Counted from the first letter of the stretch, positions 1-8,922 are shown. The stretch is 64,000 bases of DNA from Pseudobutyrivibrio sp. 49 (GCF_900100545.1 NZ_FNDP01000008.1:1-64000), one strand, 5' to 3'. Notes: generated by a model not told the origin, from the letters alone. Numbers and translations: made by a program.

Positions 1-254
1 CTCGCCATGTTTGGGAAGAATACATGGAAACATGTGAAGACATAAGACATACCTTAGGTATGAAAGATTTATACTCTCACAGAAAAGAAACCATTGAAAG
101 AATCTTTGGAACAGCTAAAGAGAATCATGGTTTTAGATATACACAGATGTATGGTAAGGCGCGCATGATAATGAAAGTCGCGCTTACCTTTGCGTGTATG
201 AATTTAAAGAAACTGGCAAAAATACAGCAAGAATGGGATTTGAAAATGGCCTAA
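1..254 (+). mobile_element. IS1182-type transposase, C-terminal fragment cut by the window edge
   Basis: The reading frame is open to the window start and ends at 254; only about 83 residues are visible. They contain the stretch ETIERIFGTAKENHGFRY followed by MKVALTFACMNLKKL, the typical end of IS1182/DDE_Tnp_1_6 transposases, where the Glu of the ETIER segment belongs to the catalytic DDE triad. The visible part has no stop or frameshift. Whether the element is intact cannot be judged because the 5' part lies outside the window. The hairpin at 305-338 probably marks the transposase terminator or the element end. Confidence 0.85.
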
Positions 255-304
255 AGGAAGGCCTTTTTACACAAAAATCAAAATATAATCTTAGAAAAAA
301 GGAA

Positions 305-338
305 AGGATGCTGCAAAATTTTAGTTTTGCAGCATCCT
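305..338 (+). terminator. Perfect 14-bp hairpin after the transposase
   Basis: Arms 305-318 (AGGATGCTGCAAAA) and 325-338 are perfectly complementary with a 6-nt loop, followed by CTCTTTG. It lies 51 nt after the transposase stop. A rho-independent terminator is likely, and it may sit near the right end of the insertion sequence. Confidence 0.6.
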
Positions 339-354
339 CTTTGTCTACACTCTG

Positions 355-383
355 AGCTTCCCGACTGTATAAGTCGAGAAGCT
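355..383. terminator. 12-bp hairpin with one mismatch, likely terminator of the small membrane protein gene or IS end
   Basis: AGCTTCCCGACT (355-366) and AGTCGAGAAGCT (372-383) form a 12-bp stem with one mismatch and a 5-nt loop. It lies between the IS fragment and the end of the small membrane protein gene (stop at 399). It could terminate that gene on the minus strand or belong to the IS border. Confidence 0.4.
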
Positions 384-398
384 TTATAATCCCATTCA

Positions 399-627
399 TT
401 ACATAGAACGAACAGATTTTTCATAAACCTCATTAATTGTTGTAGCGCCATATTTGCATAGCATAATAAGGTATGTAATAAATGCTCCTGAAATTATAAA
501 TATAAAAAATGCTCCTAAAATTGTATCTACGCTTATCCAATTGATCTATTCTCTTAGCCACAACAACAAAAACCGTCAAAATAACACAACCCATGAGTAC
601 CGAGTTTCCAATCAATCTCTTATTCAT
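399..627 (-). pseudogene. Small two-TM membrane protein, split by a frameshift
   Basis: From an ATG at 627, with GGAG at 634-637, the frame encodes MNKRLIGNSVLMGCVILTVF, one membrane segment, ending near RIDQ. In that frame the continuation is poor in character. The +1 frame immediately encodes WISVDTILGAFFIFIISGAF, a second membrane segment, and ends with EVYEKSVRSM at a stop at 399. Together the two frames give a protein of about 75 residues with two membrane helices. The frame change lies around 540-555, with no clear slippery heptamer. A mutation or sequencing error is likelier than programmed frameshifting. Function not recognised. Confidence 0.6.
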
Positions 628-688
628 TTCTATCTCCAAAATCTAAATATCAAAATAATAGAGTTCTTATTTGTCACACAAGCTCAAG

Positions 689-717
689 ATTATATAAAGA
701 TTTTTCTGCGTTAACAA
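689..717 (-). promoter_or_regulatory. SigmaA-type promoter of the small membrane protein gene
   Basis: On the minus strand TTGTTA (712-717), a 17-nt spacer and TATAAT (689-694) form a good vegetative promoter about 60 nt upstream of the start at 627. The promoter is intact although the gene is frameshifted. Confidence 0.6.
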
Positions 718-850
718 CGATAATAGAATACAATTTTCAATTTAGTCTTATTGGATGCATTTGTGCACTTTGTAATCGCTTTGTATAAATGACACACATT
801 TTGTTATAAATAAGCAAAATAATTCATAATAATTAGACTAAAATAATATA
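718..850. other. AT-rich spacer with no recognised feature
   Basis: This stretch between the small membrane protein promoter and the amylase terminator is very AT-rich. I see no coding frame, hairpin or repeat worth calling. Confidence 0.5.
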
Positions 851-886
851 TATAAAAAATAGCCTGAAGCTTACGCCTCAGGCTAT
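851..886 (-). terminator. Terminator of the alpha-amylase gene
   Basis: On the minus strand ATAGCCTGA (886-878) pairs with TCAGGCTAT (867-859), followed by a run of Ts (859-851). It starts 16 nt after the amylase stop codon. Confidence 0.8.
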
Positions 887-901
887 AAAACTGCATATTA
901 T

Positions 902-3900
902 TTATCTCCAAAAGCCTCGGAAATAATCGAATAATTTTTTAACAAAAACAATTACCTGCTCTACCACATAGCGAACTACCTTCTCAACCTGCTCTCTAGA
1001 AGGTTTTTCTGGAGCTGGAGTTGGTGTTGGCTTAACTTCAGGGGTAGGTGTTGGTGTTACCACTGGAGTTGGTTCTGGTGTTGGGGTTGGGGTTGGCTCT
1101 ACTATTGGTGTTGGCTCAACCTCTGGTGTAGGTGTTGGCTCAACAACTGGAGTACCTGGGTTTGGTGCAGGAGCTGGTTCTGGCTCTGGTGTAGGTTCTG
1201 GTGTTGGAGTAGGTGTTGGTGTTACCACTGGAGTTGGTTCTGGTGTAGGAGTTGGGGTTGGTTCAGGAGTAGGTGTTGGTTCTGGCTCCTCAGCTGGTTC
1301 CTCCTGCTTAAGCTCCTCCTCGCTTGGTCTTACAGTAGTAACAAGAGTCTTGTCACCTTCAATCTGATCATGCTTTCCATTGTCGTTTACGATTAACTGA
1401 AGCACAGGTGCCACTTCCTCAGCATGTACTGTGATTGGTGCGAATGTTGTGTCAACAGCATCTTTAACCTTATGCATGAAATTAATAATATTATGTACAA
1501 TATCGCCTACTGTGATTTCGTCAGATTCCTCTGTAGCCTCTGACTCATCGCCAGACTCTTCGGAAGCTTCCTCAGCAGCTGTAGCTACTGGCTCTTCAAC
1601 CTCAGTTGTCTCTTCCTCTGCTACCTCTTCTGCTTCTTCCTCAGTCTCTTCTGCAACTTCCTCTTCTACTAACTCTTCATCAGCAACTACATCCTCAAGA
1701 TACTGACTATCGATATCTACTGAATGCCATCCGTTGCCGATGTGAGTCATCTTTGTTCCTGGCCAGTCACCAAGTGGTGAACCCGCAGACGTTCCATCTG
1801 CCTTCTTAAGCCAGCCATACATAAATACGTCACTGTCCCAGTCAGCATCAAGCTTGTAGTAAACTCTTGTCTTTCCTTCTGCAAGCTCTGGCTCTTCTTC
1901 GATTGCCTTAAATGCCTTTGGCTCCTCTGGATTAGAAGGTGCTGGTTCCTGAGGCTTTTCATTTACATCAGGTCTCTCAGAAATAAGGTCAACATTATTA
2001 ATCTGCTCACCATTACCATTGTTATTAGCGATGAGATGTAATCCATTATGTGACAATGCATCTTCGCTGACACTTACTGAATACCAGTTGCCACCGATGT
2101 GCTGCATCTGCTTTCCTGGCCATCCACCAAAGTATTCTGTGTTGGCACCATCTGTCCATGCATACATGCTAACTTCATCCCAGTCAGCCTTGTTGTAATA
2201 GTAAATCTTTACCTCGCCATCCTTTAAAGCTGGCTCTTCCTCAACAGGTCTGTCTGTTGGCTCTTCGATAGGATTGAGCTCTGGATGAAGATTCTTTTCT
2301 AACTTAAGATTATCATTTTCAAGTGCATCTAAAGCTGCTGCCTTTGAAGCATACTTATACTTAGCGCCAATGAAGTAAACCTTCTTCAAGCTGTCGCACT
2401 TCATATCCTCAGTCTGGCGCTTGTCATCATCGCTTGTTGGCATATTGTTAAAGATGATGTTGAAGTTTGAGCTTGGAGCGCACTCAATAGTCTTCTTCCA
2501 CCAGCCATCTCCCTCATATTCACACTGAGAACCTGGCCAGCTTCCCATATCCACATCGCCCCATGTATAAACACCTACATTTCCCCAACCAGCTGCATCA
2601 TAGAAATGAACGGTTGTTGATGTACCGTTGATACCTGTTGCCTCTTCTGCCTCAGCCTTTGAAGAATACTTGTCTACAACAAGATTTCCACCTGGCTGAT
2701 CTGCTGAAATAGCGATTACATTCTTGCTCATGTCTGACATTGAAATGTCAACTGTCTGAGCGCCGTCGTTGTTGTTAAAGATAATTGAGAAGTCATGGTC
2801 GCCAACCATCTTTACGTCAGCTTTCCACCAGTATCCCTCTTCATTAACAATTGGTGCACCTGGCCATCCACCAAAGTGCTGTGTTCCGTCTGTCCACGCA
2901 TACGCATATACGGATTTCCACTCCTCTGTGTTGAGGAAGTAAACTGTCTTTGTAACAATGCCAAGAGCGTCCTCTGCCTCAGCCTTGCTTCCATATATCT
3001 TATTTGACTTTGCAGTCATAAATCTGCCTGACTTAGAAGTTACTTTAAACTCAGCAGACTTATTTGTTCCATCTGTAAATACTACTTTAAATTCCTTCTC
3101 TGGAATGGTAACCTTCCACCAGTTATCCTGTGTATAATCACAAGCATAACTATTACCGTTAACAAGAGCGCTAACGTTAGCCCAACCATCGGTGTTGTGA
3201 AAGAAGATCGTGGAATAATCTCCATCAGCTGGTGTATCAAGAACAACTACTGACTTAGCAGGAACTGTTCCATAGATATTTCCATCTGATACTGTATAAA
3301 GTCCGTCTCTTCCTTCTACTGAATCAACATAAGTTCCATCTGAAAGATTAGTCTGCGAATCAAGTGCAAAATCATTTTCGCTTGCATTTACAATTACAAC
3401 TCCCTTAGTACCTCTTTCAATCATTAAGATTGATGAGTTATTTCCTGGATTTCTGAGATTCTCAGAAAGTCCTTCCATTGCTGTTCTAAACTTGTTAACA
3501 GCAGCTACCTCAGGTGCTTTGTATATATCGCTACCTGCATCGCCGATGCGATTAGCACCCCATGGGTTCTCAGCTGAGCTTCCCTCTGGACGGCTGAAGA
3601 AAAGTGGAGTTCCATCGGCACGTGCTGCAATAATTGCCCATCCAAGGATAACTTCTCTGTCGTCAACCTCGTTATAGCTGTGATCATTAATATAGTTATC
3701 GTGAGACTCTACCCAAGTTACAAGCTTGTTTGAATCAGCTGTGTAGGTAGTTCCCATAGATGTGTCATCACTAATCTTGTAGCTTTGAAGCTTCTTTACA
3801 GAAACATTGCCTGAAGATGTAGCATTTCTGATTGCCCCACCGTAATTGCTGGCAACTGTTCCGCCAAGCATATCCTGATAGGCAGCAACACGTGATGCAT

Positions 3901-4774
3901 CGCCATCAAGTACTTCGCCGTATACGAAAAGGTCTGCATAGTCCTTTGAACCATATGCATCAATGGCAGACTTCATATTAGGATAGAAGTTATTTCTGTC
4001 ATCCTGACCTGCATACTCCTCTGGTACCTTGTCATCAGGAAGTGCGATGTGCTTAGCAGTATCAATTCTAAAACCATCTGCTCCACAGTCGATACAATCT
4101 TCAAGGAAATCATAGAAGTACTCCTGGAATCCAGGATTCTCTGTATCAACGTCTGGAAGACCACCCATTGCATCGTATGTAACAGATACACGGTTGTCAT
4201 ACTTCATTCCACCATCATCGCCATTCTCAACCTTTGCGCCGATGTGATAAAGAGCATCCTCTCCACCTGCAGCTGCCTTTAAATCCTCAGAAACCTGATC
4301 ATATAAAGGTGTTGTGTGGTTAGGAGCGATATCTACGATGATACCAATGCCGTACTTGTCAGCCTCGTCACACATAGCCTTAAATTCAGCACGTGAGCCA
4401 AGCTGATAGTTTCCAATCTTCCAGTCTGTTGGCTGATAGTGATAGTACCAACGACCTTCGTCTTCTGTGTCTCCATAAAGAGCCATTCCGTTATGGATAG
4501 AAAGACAATCATTGATTGGTGATGTCTGAACTGCTGTGTAGCCTGCAGCTGCAATCTCTGGCATCTTCTCCTTTATGGTATTAAAATTCCAACAAAATGC
4601 GTGTAGAATTGTGCCATCATGAATTGATGACCTTGTGACAGCAGATGCTGCCTGAACTGAATCCATTCCCTGTGTAGCAAATACACTAAGATTTGCACCA
4701 GGAATGCCTGCTACCATGGCAAGTGACATGGCAACTGCGACGAATCTCTTCGCCATCTTACCCATTCTTTTCAT
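902..4774 (-). CDS. Secreted multi-domain alpha-amylase (GH13 with CBM26 starch-binding modules)
   Basis: A 1290-residue extracellular enzyme that cuts alpha-1,4 links in starch. The start at 4774 is chosen because GGGAGG lies 8 nt upstream; the in-frame ATG at 4795 precedes that RBS. Order: signal peptide, GH13 domain with nucleophile Asp in GFRIDTAKH (about 235), acid/base Glu in VYGEVLDG (about 287) and Asp in ESHDNY (about 358), then about five CBM26-like repeats with the FGGWPG signature. A Glu-rich stretch follows, a long Pro-Thr linker (DNA 1003-1300) and a C-terminal amphipathic helix with KKLFDYFRGFWR. The last CBM26 is split by about 97 acidic residues (1027-1123). There is no LPXTG motif. 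The gene lies downstream of the malEFG-like genes but has its own promoter. Confidence 0.93.
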   Translation of the reverse strand: MKRMGKMAKRFVAVAMSLAMVAGIPGANLSVFATQGMDSVQAASAVTRSSIHDGTILHAFCWNFNTIKEKMPEIAAAGYTAVQTSPINDCLSIHNGMALYGDTEDEGRWYYHYQPTDWKIGNYQLGSRAEFKAMCDEADKYGIGIIVDIAPNHTTPLYDQVSEDLKAAAGGEDALYHIGAKVENGDDGGMKYDNRVSVTYDAMGGLPDVDTENPGFQEYFYDFLEDCIDCGADGFRIDTAKHIALPDDKVPEEYAGQDDRNNFYPNMKSAIDAYGSKDYADLFVYGEVLDGDASRVAAYQDMLGGTVASNYGGAIRNATSSGNVSVKKLQSYKISDDTSMGTTYTADSNKLVTWVESHDNYINDHSYNEVDDREVILGWAIIAARADGTPLFFSRPEGSSAENPWGANRIGDAGSDIYKAPEVAAVNKFRTAMEGLSENLRNPGNNSSILMIERGTKGVVIVNASENDFALDSQTNLSDGTYVDSVEGRDGLYTVSDGNIYGTVPAKSVVVLDTPADGDYSTIFFHNTDGWANVSALVNGNSYACDYTQDNWWKVTIPEKEFKVVFTDGTNKSAEFKVTSKSGRFMTAKSNKIYGSKAEAEDALGIVTKTVYFLNTEEWKSVYAYAWTDGTQHFGGWPGAPIVNEEGYWWKADVKMVGDHDFSIIFNNNDGAQTVDISMSDMSKNVIAISADQPGGNLVVDKYSSKAEAEEATGINGTSTTVHFYDAAGWGNVGVYTWGDVDMGSWPGSQCEYEGDGWWKKTIECAPSSNFNIIFNNMPTSDDDKRQTEDMKCDSLKKVYFIGAKYKYASKAAALDALENDNLKLEKNLHPELNPIEEPTDRPVEEEPALKDGEVKIYYYNKADWDEVSMYAWTDGANTEYFGGWPGKQMQHIGGNWYSVSVSEDALSHNGLHLIANNNGNGEQINNVDLISERPDVNEKPQEPAPSNPEEPKAFKAIEEEPELAEGKTRVYYKLDADWDSDVFMYGWLKKADGTSAGSPLGDWPGTKMTHIGNGWHSVDIDSQYLEDVVADEELVEEEVAEETEEEAEEVAEEETTEVEEPVATAAEEASEESGDESEATEESDEITVGDIVHNIINFMHKVKDAVDTTFAPITVHAEEVAPVLQLIVNDNGKHDQIEGDKTLVTTVRPSEEELKQEEPAEEPEPTPTPEPTPTPTPEPTPVVTPTPTPTPEPTPEPEPAPAPNPGTPVVEPTPTPEVEPTPIVEPTPTPTPEPTPVVTPTPTPEVKPTPTPAPEKPSREQVEKVVRYVVEQVIVFVKKLFDYFRGFWR
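1003..1300 (-). repeat. Pro-Thr linker with a 38-bp exact direct repeat
   Basis: This part of the amylase gene encodes a low-complexity linker of TPTPEPTP units. Within it 1044-1081 and 1209-1246 are identical over 38 bp. Such linkers keep catalytic and binding modules apart and expand or shrink easily by recombination. Confidence 0.85.
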
Positions 4775-4806
4775 TAATGTGACCTCCCTAAACATACTAG
4801 TTTTTA

Positions 4807-4843
4807 GATGCTTGCCTAAGGCATCTGCGCAACTACTTGCGCA
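4807..4843 (-). promoter_or_regulatory. Two hairpins in the amylase mRNA leader
   Basis: GATGC/GCATC (4807-4811 with 4821-4825) and TGCGCAA/TTGCGCA (4826-4832 with 4837-4843) lie side by side between the amylase promoter and its RBS. They could stabilise the mRNA or regulate initiation. No known riboswitch is recognised. Confidence 0.4.
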
Positions 4844-4881
4844 TAAGTATTTTTAGAGATTTCCTTCCCCCATTAATTTAA

Positions 4882-4910
4882 AATATAAGGCTTTGACACA
4901 AAAAGGTCAA
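4882..4910 (-). promoter_or_regulatory. SigmaA-type promoter of the amylase gene
   Basis: Minus strand TTGACC (4905-4910), a 17-nt spacer and TATATT (4882-4887). The -35 box is one arm of the inverted repeat TTGAC-N8-GTCAA (4893-4910), a possible repressor site. The MalR-like operator found at malE is not present here. Confidence 0.7.
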
Positions 4911-4931
4911 TAGCATTATTTTGTCATTTTA

Positions 4932-4959
4932 ATGCGCAACCCTATAAAGAGTTGCGCAT
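4932..4959 (-). terminator. 9-bp hairpin after the malG-like gene
   Basis: ATGCGCAAC (4932-4940) pairs perfectly with GTTGCGCAT (4951-4959) just after the permease stop at 4965. The following T content is modest (TAAAATGAC), so termination may be partial. Its arm sequence recurs in the amylase leader hairpin at 4826-4843. Confidence 0.5.
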
Positions 4960-4964
4960 GTAAT

Positions 4965-6227
4965 TTAACCTTTTACAGAACCGGATAATCCTTCTACATA
5001 AAACTTCTGTAACCATATAAATAGAATGACAATAGGTATTGCTACTATCACTGCCCCGGCAGCAAACTGTGTATAATATCTATCGATACGTCTGAAATCT
5101 GTCAACCAGTATAAACCTACTGCAACTGTGTACGAGCTTTGCTTATCGCCAAACAGCATACTTGGGAAAATGTAATCCGACCATGCTGCAAGGAAATTAA
5201 CAAGTGCCGTATATACGATAATTGACTTTGAAAGAGGCAATGTAATGTGAGTAAAAATCTGTAAGCGTGATGCCCCGTCAATTATGGCTGCCTCATCAAC
5301 AGCTCTTGGAATAGTATCGAAAAAGCCTTTGCTTACGTGATATCCCATAGCCGCTCCCGCTGCACTTACAATGATAAGTGCCACAAGTGACTGATTAAGT
5401 CCGATTCCCTTAAGGATGTTATAAACTGCAATCAGCGACATAAATCCTGGGAACAAACCAATAATCATAAGCACGTTCATAAATGCTTTTCGTCCTGCGA
5501 ATCTTGTACGGCTCAATGTAAATGATGTAGCAAGAATAATCAGTGTGTTTAACACACATCCACAGATAGCTACTATAAATGTGTTTACCCACCATTTTCC
5601 AAATGGAATTACACTGTCCTTGGCAAATAGCTTTGTAAAATTTGAAAGTGTAAGTCCCTTTGGGAAGAAATATCCTACATAATATCCCTGCTCTGCACGA
5701 AGGGCTGTAAGTAAAATCCAAAGGATTGGAAACATCCAAATAATTCCCATTATAGTAAGTACAATATAGCCAGTGTTTGTCTCATTTAGCTTCATAACAA
5801 AGATTAATGTAAGAAAAGCAAAAATGAATCCACCATAATAACCTAATCCCAGATCCTTGTTTAAGAATCCCCTGGCCAATCCAGCTTTTTCAACTATTGT
5901 CTTCGTTGAAAATAATAATACTGTTATGGCCACTGTATTAATTGCCTGAAGACATTGCCATATCTGCACCTTCACCTTTGATTTTGAAATCAGATTCACT
6001 ACCACAAAGCCAAAGGATAATATCGTAAATACGATAGTTCCATAGACAACTACATTTAATTTACTTCCACCCTCTGTGTGAATTAACATTGATGTCATGT
6101 GGAAAAAATTATGCTTGCTGCCTTCAATATTCACATAAGGGAGGAACAAGCAGATGAACTGCAATATTCCAAACACTACTGCCCTTGTGAAATACTTTAT
6201 ATTTAATCCTATAACCGCCTTTTTCAT
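4965..6227 (-). CDS. malG: Maltodextrin ABC transporter permease, MalG/MdxG type
   Basis: A 420-residue inner-membrane subunit of a CUT1 importer. The EAA loop that docks the ATPase is EAAIIDGASRLQIFTHITLP at about 305-325. The family core is about 280 residues; here an N-terminal extension of roughly 140 residues adds several membrane segments, as in some Gram-positive maltodextrin permeases. It overlaps its upstream partner by one base at 6227 and follows the binding-protein gene, forming a three-gene operon. No ATPase gene is nearby. Maltodextrin specificity is inferred from the adjacent amylase, LacI regulator and GH31 glucosidase. Confidence 0.85.
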   Translation of the reverse strand: MKKAVIGLNIKYFTRAVVFGILQFICLFLPYVNIEGSKHNFFHMTSMLIHTEGGSKLNVVVYGTIVFTILSFGFVVVNLISKSKVKVQIWQCLQAINTVAITVLLFSTKTIVEKAGLARGFLNKDLGLGYYGGFIFAFLTLIFVMKLNETNTGYIVLTIMGIIWMFPILWILLTALRAEQGYYVGYFFPKGLTLSNFTKLFAKDSVIPFGKWWVNTFIVAICGCVLNTLIILATSFTLSRTRFAGRKAFMNVLMIIGLFPGFMSLIAVYNILKGIGLNQSLVALIIVSAAGAAMGYHVSKGFFDTIPRAVDEAAIIDGASRLQIFTHITLPLSKSIIVYTALVNFLAAWSDYIFPSMLFGDKQSSYTVAVGLYWLTDFRRIDRYYTQFAAGAVIVAIPIVILFIWLQKFYVEGLSGSVKG

Positions 6228-7546
6228 CAGCTGAATCCCTCCTCATTCTTAAGTGAATTTGACCTTGAAAATGATATCAGGGTAAAAATCGCTGAAATAA
6301 CAAATATAATAATTCCGATTGTTGCCGCTAAATTAAAGTCGTTGCTATCCTTAGTCAGCTTGTACAACCAGGTAACTAAAAGGTCTGTCTTTCCTGCACC
6401 CTTATAGTAATCAAGAGTGTGTGGTTCACCTGCTGTCAGGAAATAAATAGTGTTGAAATTATTAAAGTTGCTAATCAGGTTTGAAATCAGATATGGAGTA
6501 GTTACGAACCACATATATGGGAAGGTAATCTTCCTAAACATGGTCACAGGTCCTGCTCCATCGATTCTAGCTGCCTCATATAATTCCCCTGGAATATTCA
6601 TTAATATGCCGCTCACCATCAACATTGTAACTGGAACACCTATCCAGAAATTTACAATGATAACTGAAAATCTGGCCCATGTAGCATTTGATAAAAATGG
6701 AAGTGCTGCATTGGTAAATCCCCACTGCTGAAGAAGCACATTGAATATTCCTTTTTCACCTAGCATTGTAGCTACTACTCTAAGCGAAATAAAACCTGGT
6801 ATTGCCATGGTAAATACGAATATCGTTCTCCAGAACTTTTTAAATCTAATACCCTTTGAATTGATAATCATTGCTAAAATCATTCCACCAAAATAGCAGG
6901 TAAATGTGGCTGCAAATCCCCATACAAGAGTCCAGCCAAGTACAGGCCAGAATGTAGATGCCAGTCTGTCGCCTGTAGAAAGCAATGTTATAAAGTTCTT
7001 TATTCCTACCCAGTCAAAAAGATTTCCTGGTGGCTGATGATTCTGATCGTAGTTTGTAAATGCCATCAGAATCATGTACAGAAGTGGCATTACCGTAAAT
7101 ACGATAAGTCCTACCACTGGAACACTGAGTAATAAAAATCGGATGTTATTGTTTGAAAGACTTCTTACATCCTCCAAAAAGTTGTTGTTATGTTTTCCTG
7201 CCAAAGCTCTGTCTCTGGCAGCCTTTCCAGATGAAACTGAAAATAATCCAATTGATATAACAACACATGAAATAACTATTGTGATTACTCCGTAGAGAAG
7301 AATCAACATGGAGTTATCTCCGGCTGTCATTTCGTATATTCCGATTTCCTCATTGAAATTCATACCCTGCAGCTTGTCACCAAGAGTGATTAGCTGGGCG
7401 AGATTTCTCGCCCCGCTAATAATCATGAAGAGTATGTATGAAATTTCTAATGAAAGAAAAATCAAACCTTTAACTATCTGTCCGTGGATAATATTTAAAA
7501 GACCCCAGACCACATATGATAATTTTGTATAAATATCCTTAATCAT
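6227..7546 (-). CDS. malF: Maltodextrin ABC transporter permease, MalF/MdxF type
   Basis: A 439-residue membrane subunit with an N-terminal region of extra membrane helices, followed by the binding-protein-dependent transport domain. The EAA loop EAARIDGAGPVTMFRKITFP is at about 320. The start at 7546 lies 12 nt after the binding-protein stop, with a weak AGAAG RBS, so translation is probably coupled. It pairs with the MalG-like permease to form the channel of the importer. Confidence 0.87.
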   Translation of the reverse strand: MIKDIYTKLSYVVWGLLNIIHGQIVKGLIFLSLEISYILFMIISGARNLAQLITLGDKLQGMNFNEEIGIYEMTAGDNSMLILLYGVITIVISCVVISIGLFSVSSGKAARDRALAGKHNNNFLEDVRSLSNNNIRFLLLSVPVVGLIVFTVMPLLYMILMAFTNYDQNHQPPGNLFDWVGIKNFITLLSTGDRLASTFWPVLGWTLVWGFAATFTCYFGGMILAMIINSKGIRFKKFWRTIFVFTMAIPGFISLRVVATMLGEKGIFNVLLQQWGFTNAALPFLSNATWARFSVIIVNFWIGVPVTMLMVSGILMNIPGELYEAARIDGAGPVTMFRKITFPYMWFVTTPYLISNLISNFNNFNTIYFLTAGEPHTLDYYKGAGKTDLLVTWLYKLTKDSNDFNLAATIGIIIFVISAIFTLISFSRSNSLKNEEGFS

Positions 7547-7557
7547 AATAATTTCTT

Positions 7558-8826
7558 CTATTCTGTAAGAGTTCCTGTAATGCTGTCTACTAATGAATCA
7601 AGCTGAGCCTGAAGGTTTGCTGATGTAATATCGCCATAGTAGATTCCTTCGCCAAGAGCCTTCATAGGATCCCAATAGTCTCCCATCTTTGGAATACTTG
7701 GCTGGTTTGTCGCGTAAGATGCCTGCTGGTTAAGTGCCTTAGCTACGAAATCAGCTGAGATAGCTTCGCTAGAAGCCAATGACTCAAGCACTGGAATATC
7801 TCCCTGATTCTCATATCTTGTAAGACAGTTTTCTGGATTTCCCATAAATACTGCAAGCTGCTGTGCTGCAAGTGGATACTGTGTATTTGACTTAACAGTG
7901 ATTGTCTTGAAATCTACGAAGTTTGAAAGCTGAACCTTGTTGCCTCCGATTGTAGCTGTAGGAAGTGCAACTGCTCCAAGCTTGTCCCCAAGTGCCTCTC
8001 TAAACTCTGGTGCTGACCAAGCTCCTGATGTGATAGCACCAAGGTTTCCTGCCTTGAATTCAGAACCTCCTGCTCCATCTAAATCTTCGATGTACTTAGG
8101 ATTCTTTACAAGATCAACAATATACTGACCAGCTGCAAGACCAGCCTCGTTGTTGAATGTGCAATCTGTTGCATCCTTACCGTCATCACCGAATAATGTA
8201 CATCCATTTCCAAGGAAGAACATCTCTGAGTACCATGAATCAGTGATGTGTGTACTGAAGTTGTACTTTCCATCTCCTAAATCCTTAGCCATGATAGTAT
8301 CCAGATCCTTCACATCTTCCTCTGTGAGAAGATCCTTGTTGTAGTACATGAAAAATGTATTTGGTGAAAATGGAACTGCGTAAGTGATGTCGTCCACTGT
8401 AACTGCATTTAAAGCACTCTCTGGAAGCTCATCCTTGATTTGCTCATAATCCTTTGTGATTGGAAGAAGGAGTCCCTTTCCTGCAAGATCAGCTACACCA
8501 CCTGATGGTGTGTAAAAAATATCTGCGGCTGTATCAGCATCTGTATCGAGAGCCTGTGGCGCCTCGTCTATACCAACTACTGCAATCTCGTATGTGATGT
8601 TAAATTCATCATGAATCTCATCAAACTTCTTAACCATTGCATCTGTAATCTCTACCTCTTCTTCAGGTACCCAGATCTTAAGTGTGACATGCTGTGTCTC
8701 TCCCTCCTGAGCTGTAGAAGCTGTAGCGCTACCCTCGCTACTTCCGCTGTTAGCTCCACAGCCTGCCACTGTGCCTGCTACCATTGCAGCCGAAAGCATG
8801 GTAGCTACTAATCTTTTCATTTTCAT
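7558..8826 (-). CDS. malE: Maltodextrin-binding lipoprotein, MalE/MdxE type
   Basis: A 422-residue extracellular solute-binding protein anchored as a lipoprotein: hydrophobic signal with lipobox VAGC and Cys23. The remainder has the family 1 solute-binding architecture (LKIWVPEEEVEI near the start, then FADGT-less Gram-positive form). GGAGGG lies about 8 nt before the ATG at 8826. It is first in the malE-malF-malG-like operon and has the operon promoter with a LacI-type operator at 8923-8968. Substrate assignment rests on context. Confidence 0.87.
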   Translation of the reverse strand: MKMKRLVATMLSAAMVAGTVAGCGANSGSSEGSATASTAQEGETQHVTLKIWVPEEEVEITDAMVKKFDEIHDEFNITYEIAVVGIDEAPQALDTDADTAADIFYTPSGGVADLAGKGLLLPITKDYEQIKDELPESALNAVTVDDITYAVPFSPNTFFMYYNKDLLTEEDVKDLDTIMAKDLGDGKYNFSTHITDSWYSEMFFLGNGCTLFGDDGKDATDCTFNNEAGLAAGQYIVDLVKNPKYIEDLDGAGGSEFKAGNLGAITSGAWSAPEFREALGDKLGAVALPTATIGGNKVQLSNFVDFKTITVKSNTQYPLAAQQLAVFMGNPENCLTRYENQGDIPVLESLASSEAISADFVAKALNQQASYATNQPSIPKMGDYWDPMKALGEGIYYGDITSANLQAQLDSLVDSITGTLTE

Positions 8827-8922
8827 TCTTTGTTCCCTCCATACCTTTTCTTTGGTTTTGCGTTTAACTCATTTTAAAGAGTTAAACATTCTTCTTCATT
8901 TGTTTCTTTGGGTTTTATTTAG

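Noticed and set aside
24-254. Complete small protein from the ATG at 24
   Set aside because: The frame is open upstream and continues the transposase sequence (RHVWEEY before the Met), so this is an internal Met.
1003-1300. CRISPR-like or tandem repeat array
   Set aside because: The repeat is the codon pattern of a Pro-Thr linker, irregular in spacing and without unique spacers.
1431-1706. Ser-rich open frame on the plus strand
   Set aside because: It is the antisense of the Glu-rich stretch of the amylase (GAA/GAG read as TTC/CTC); no RBS and biased composition.
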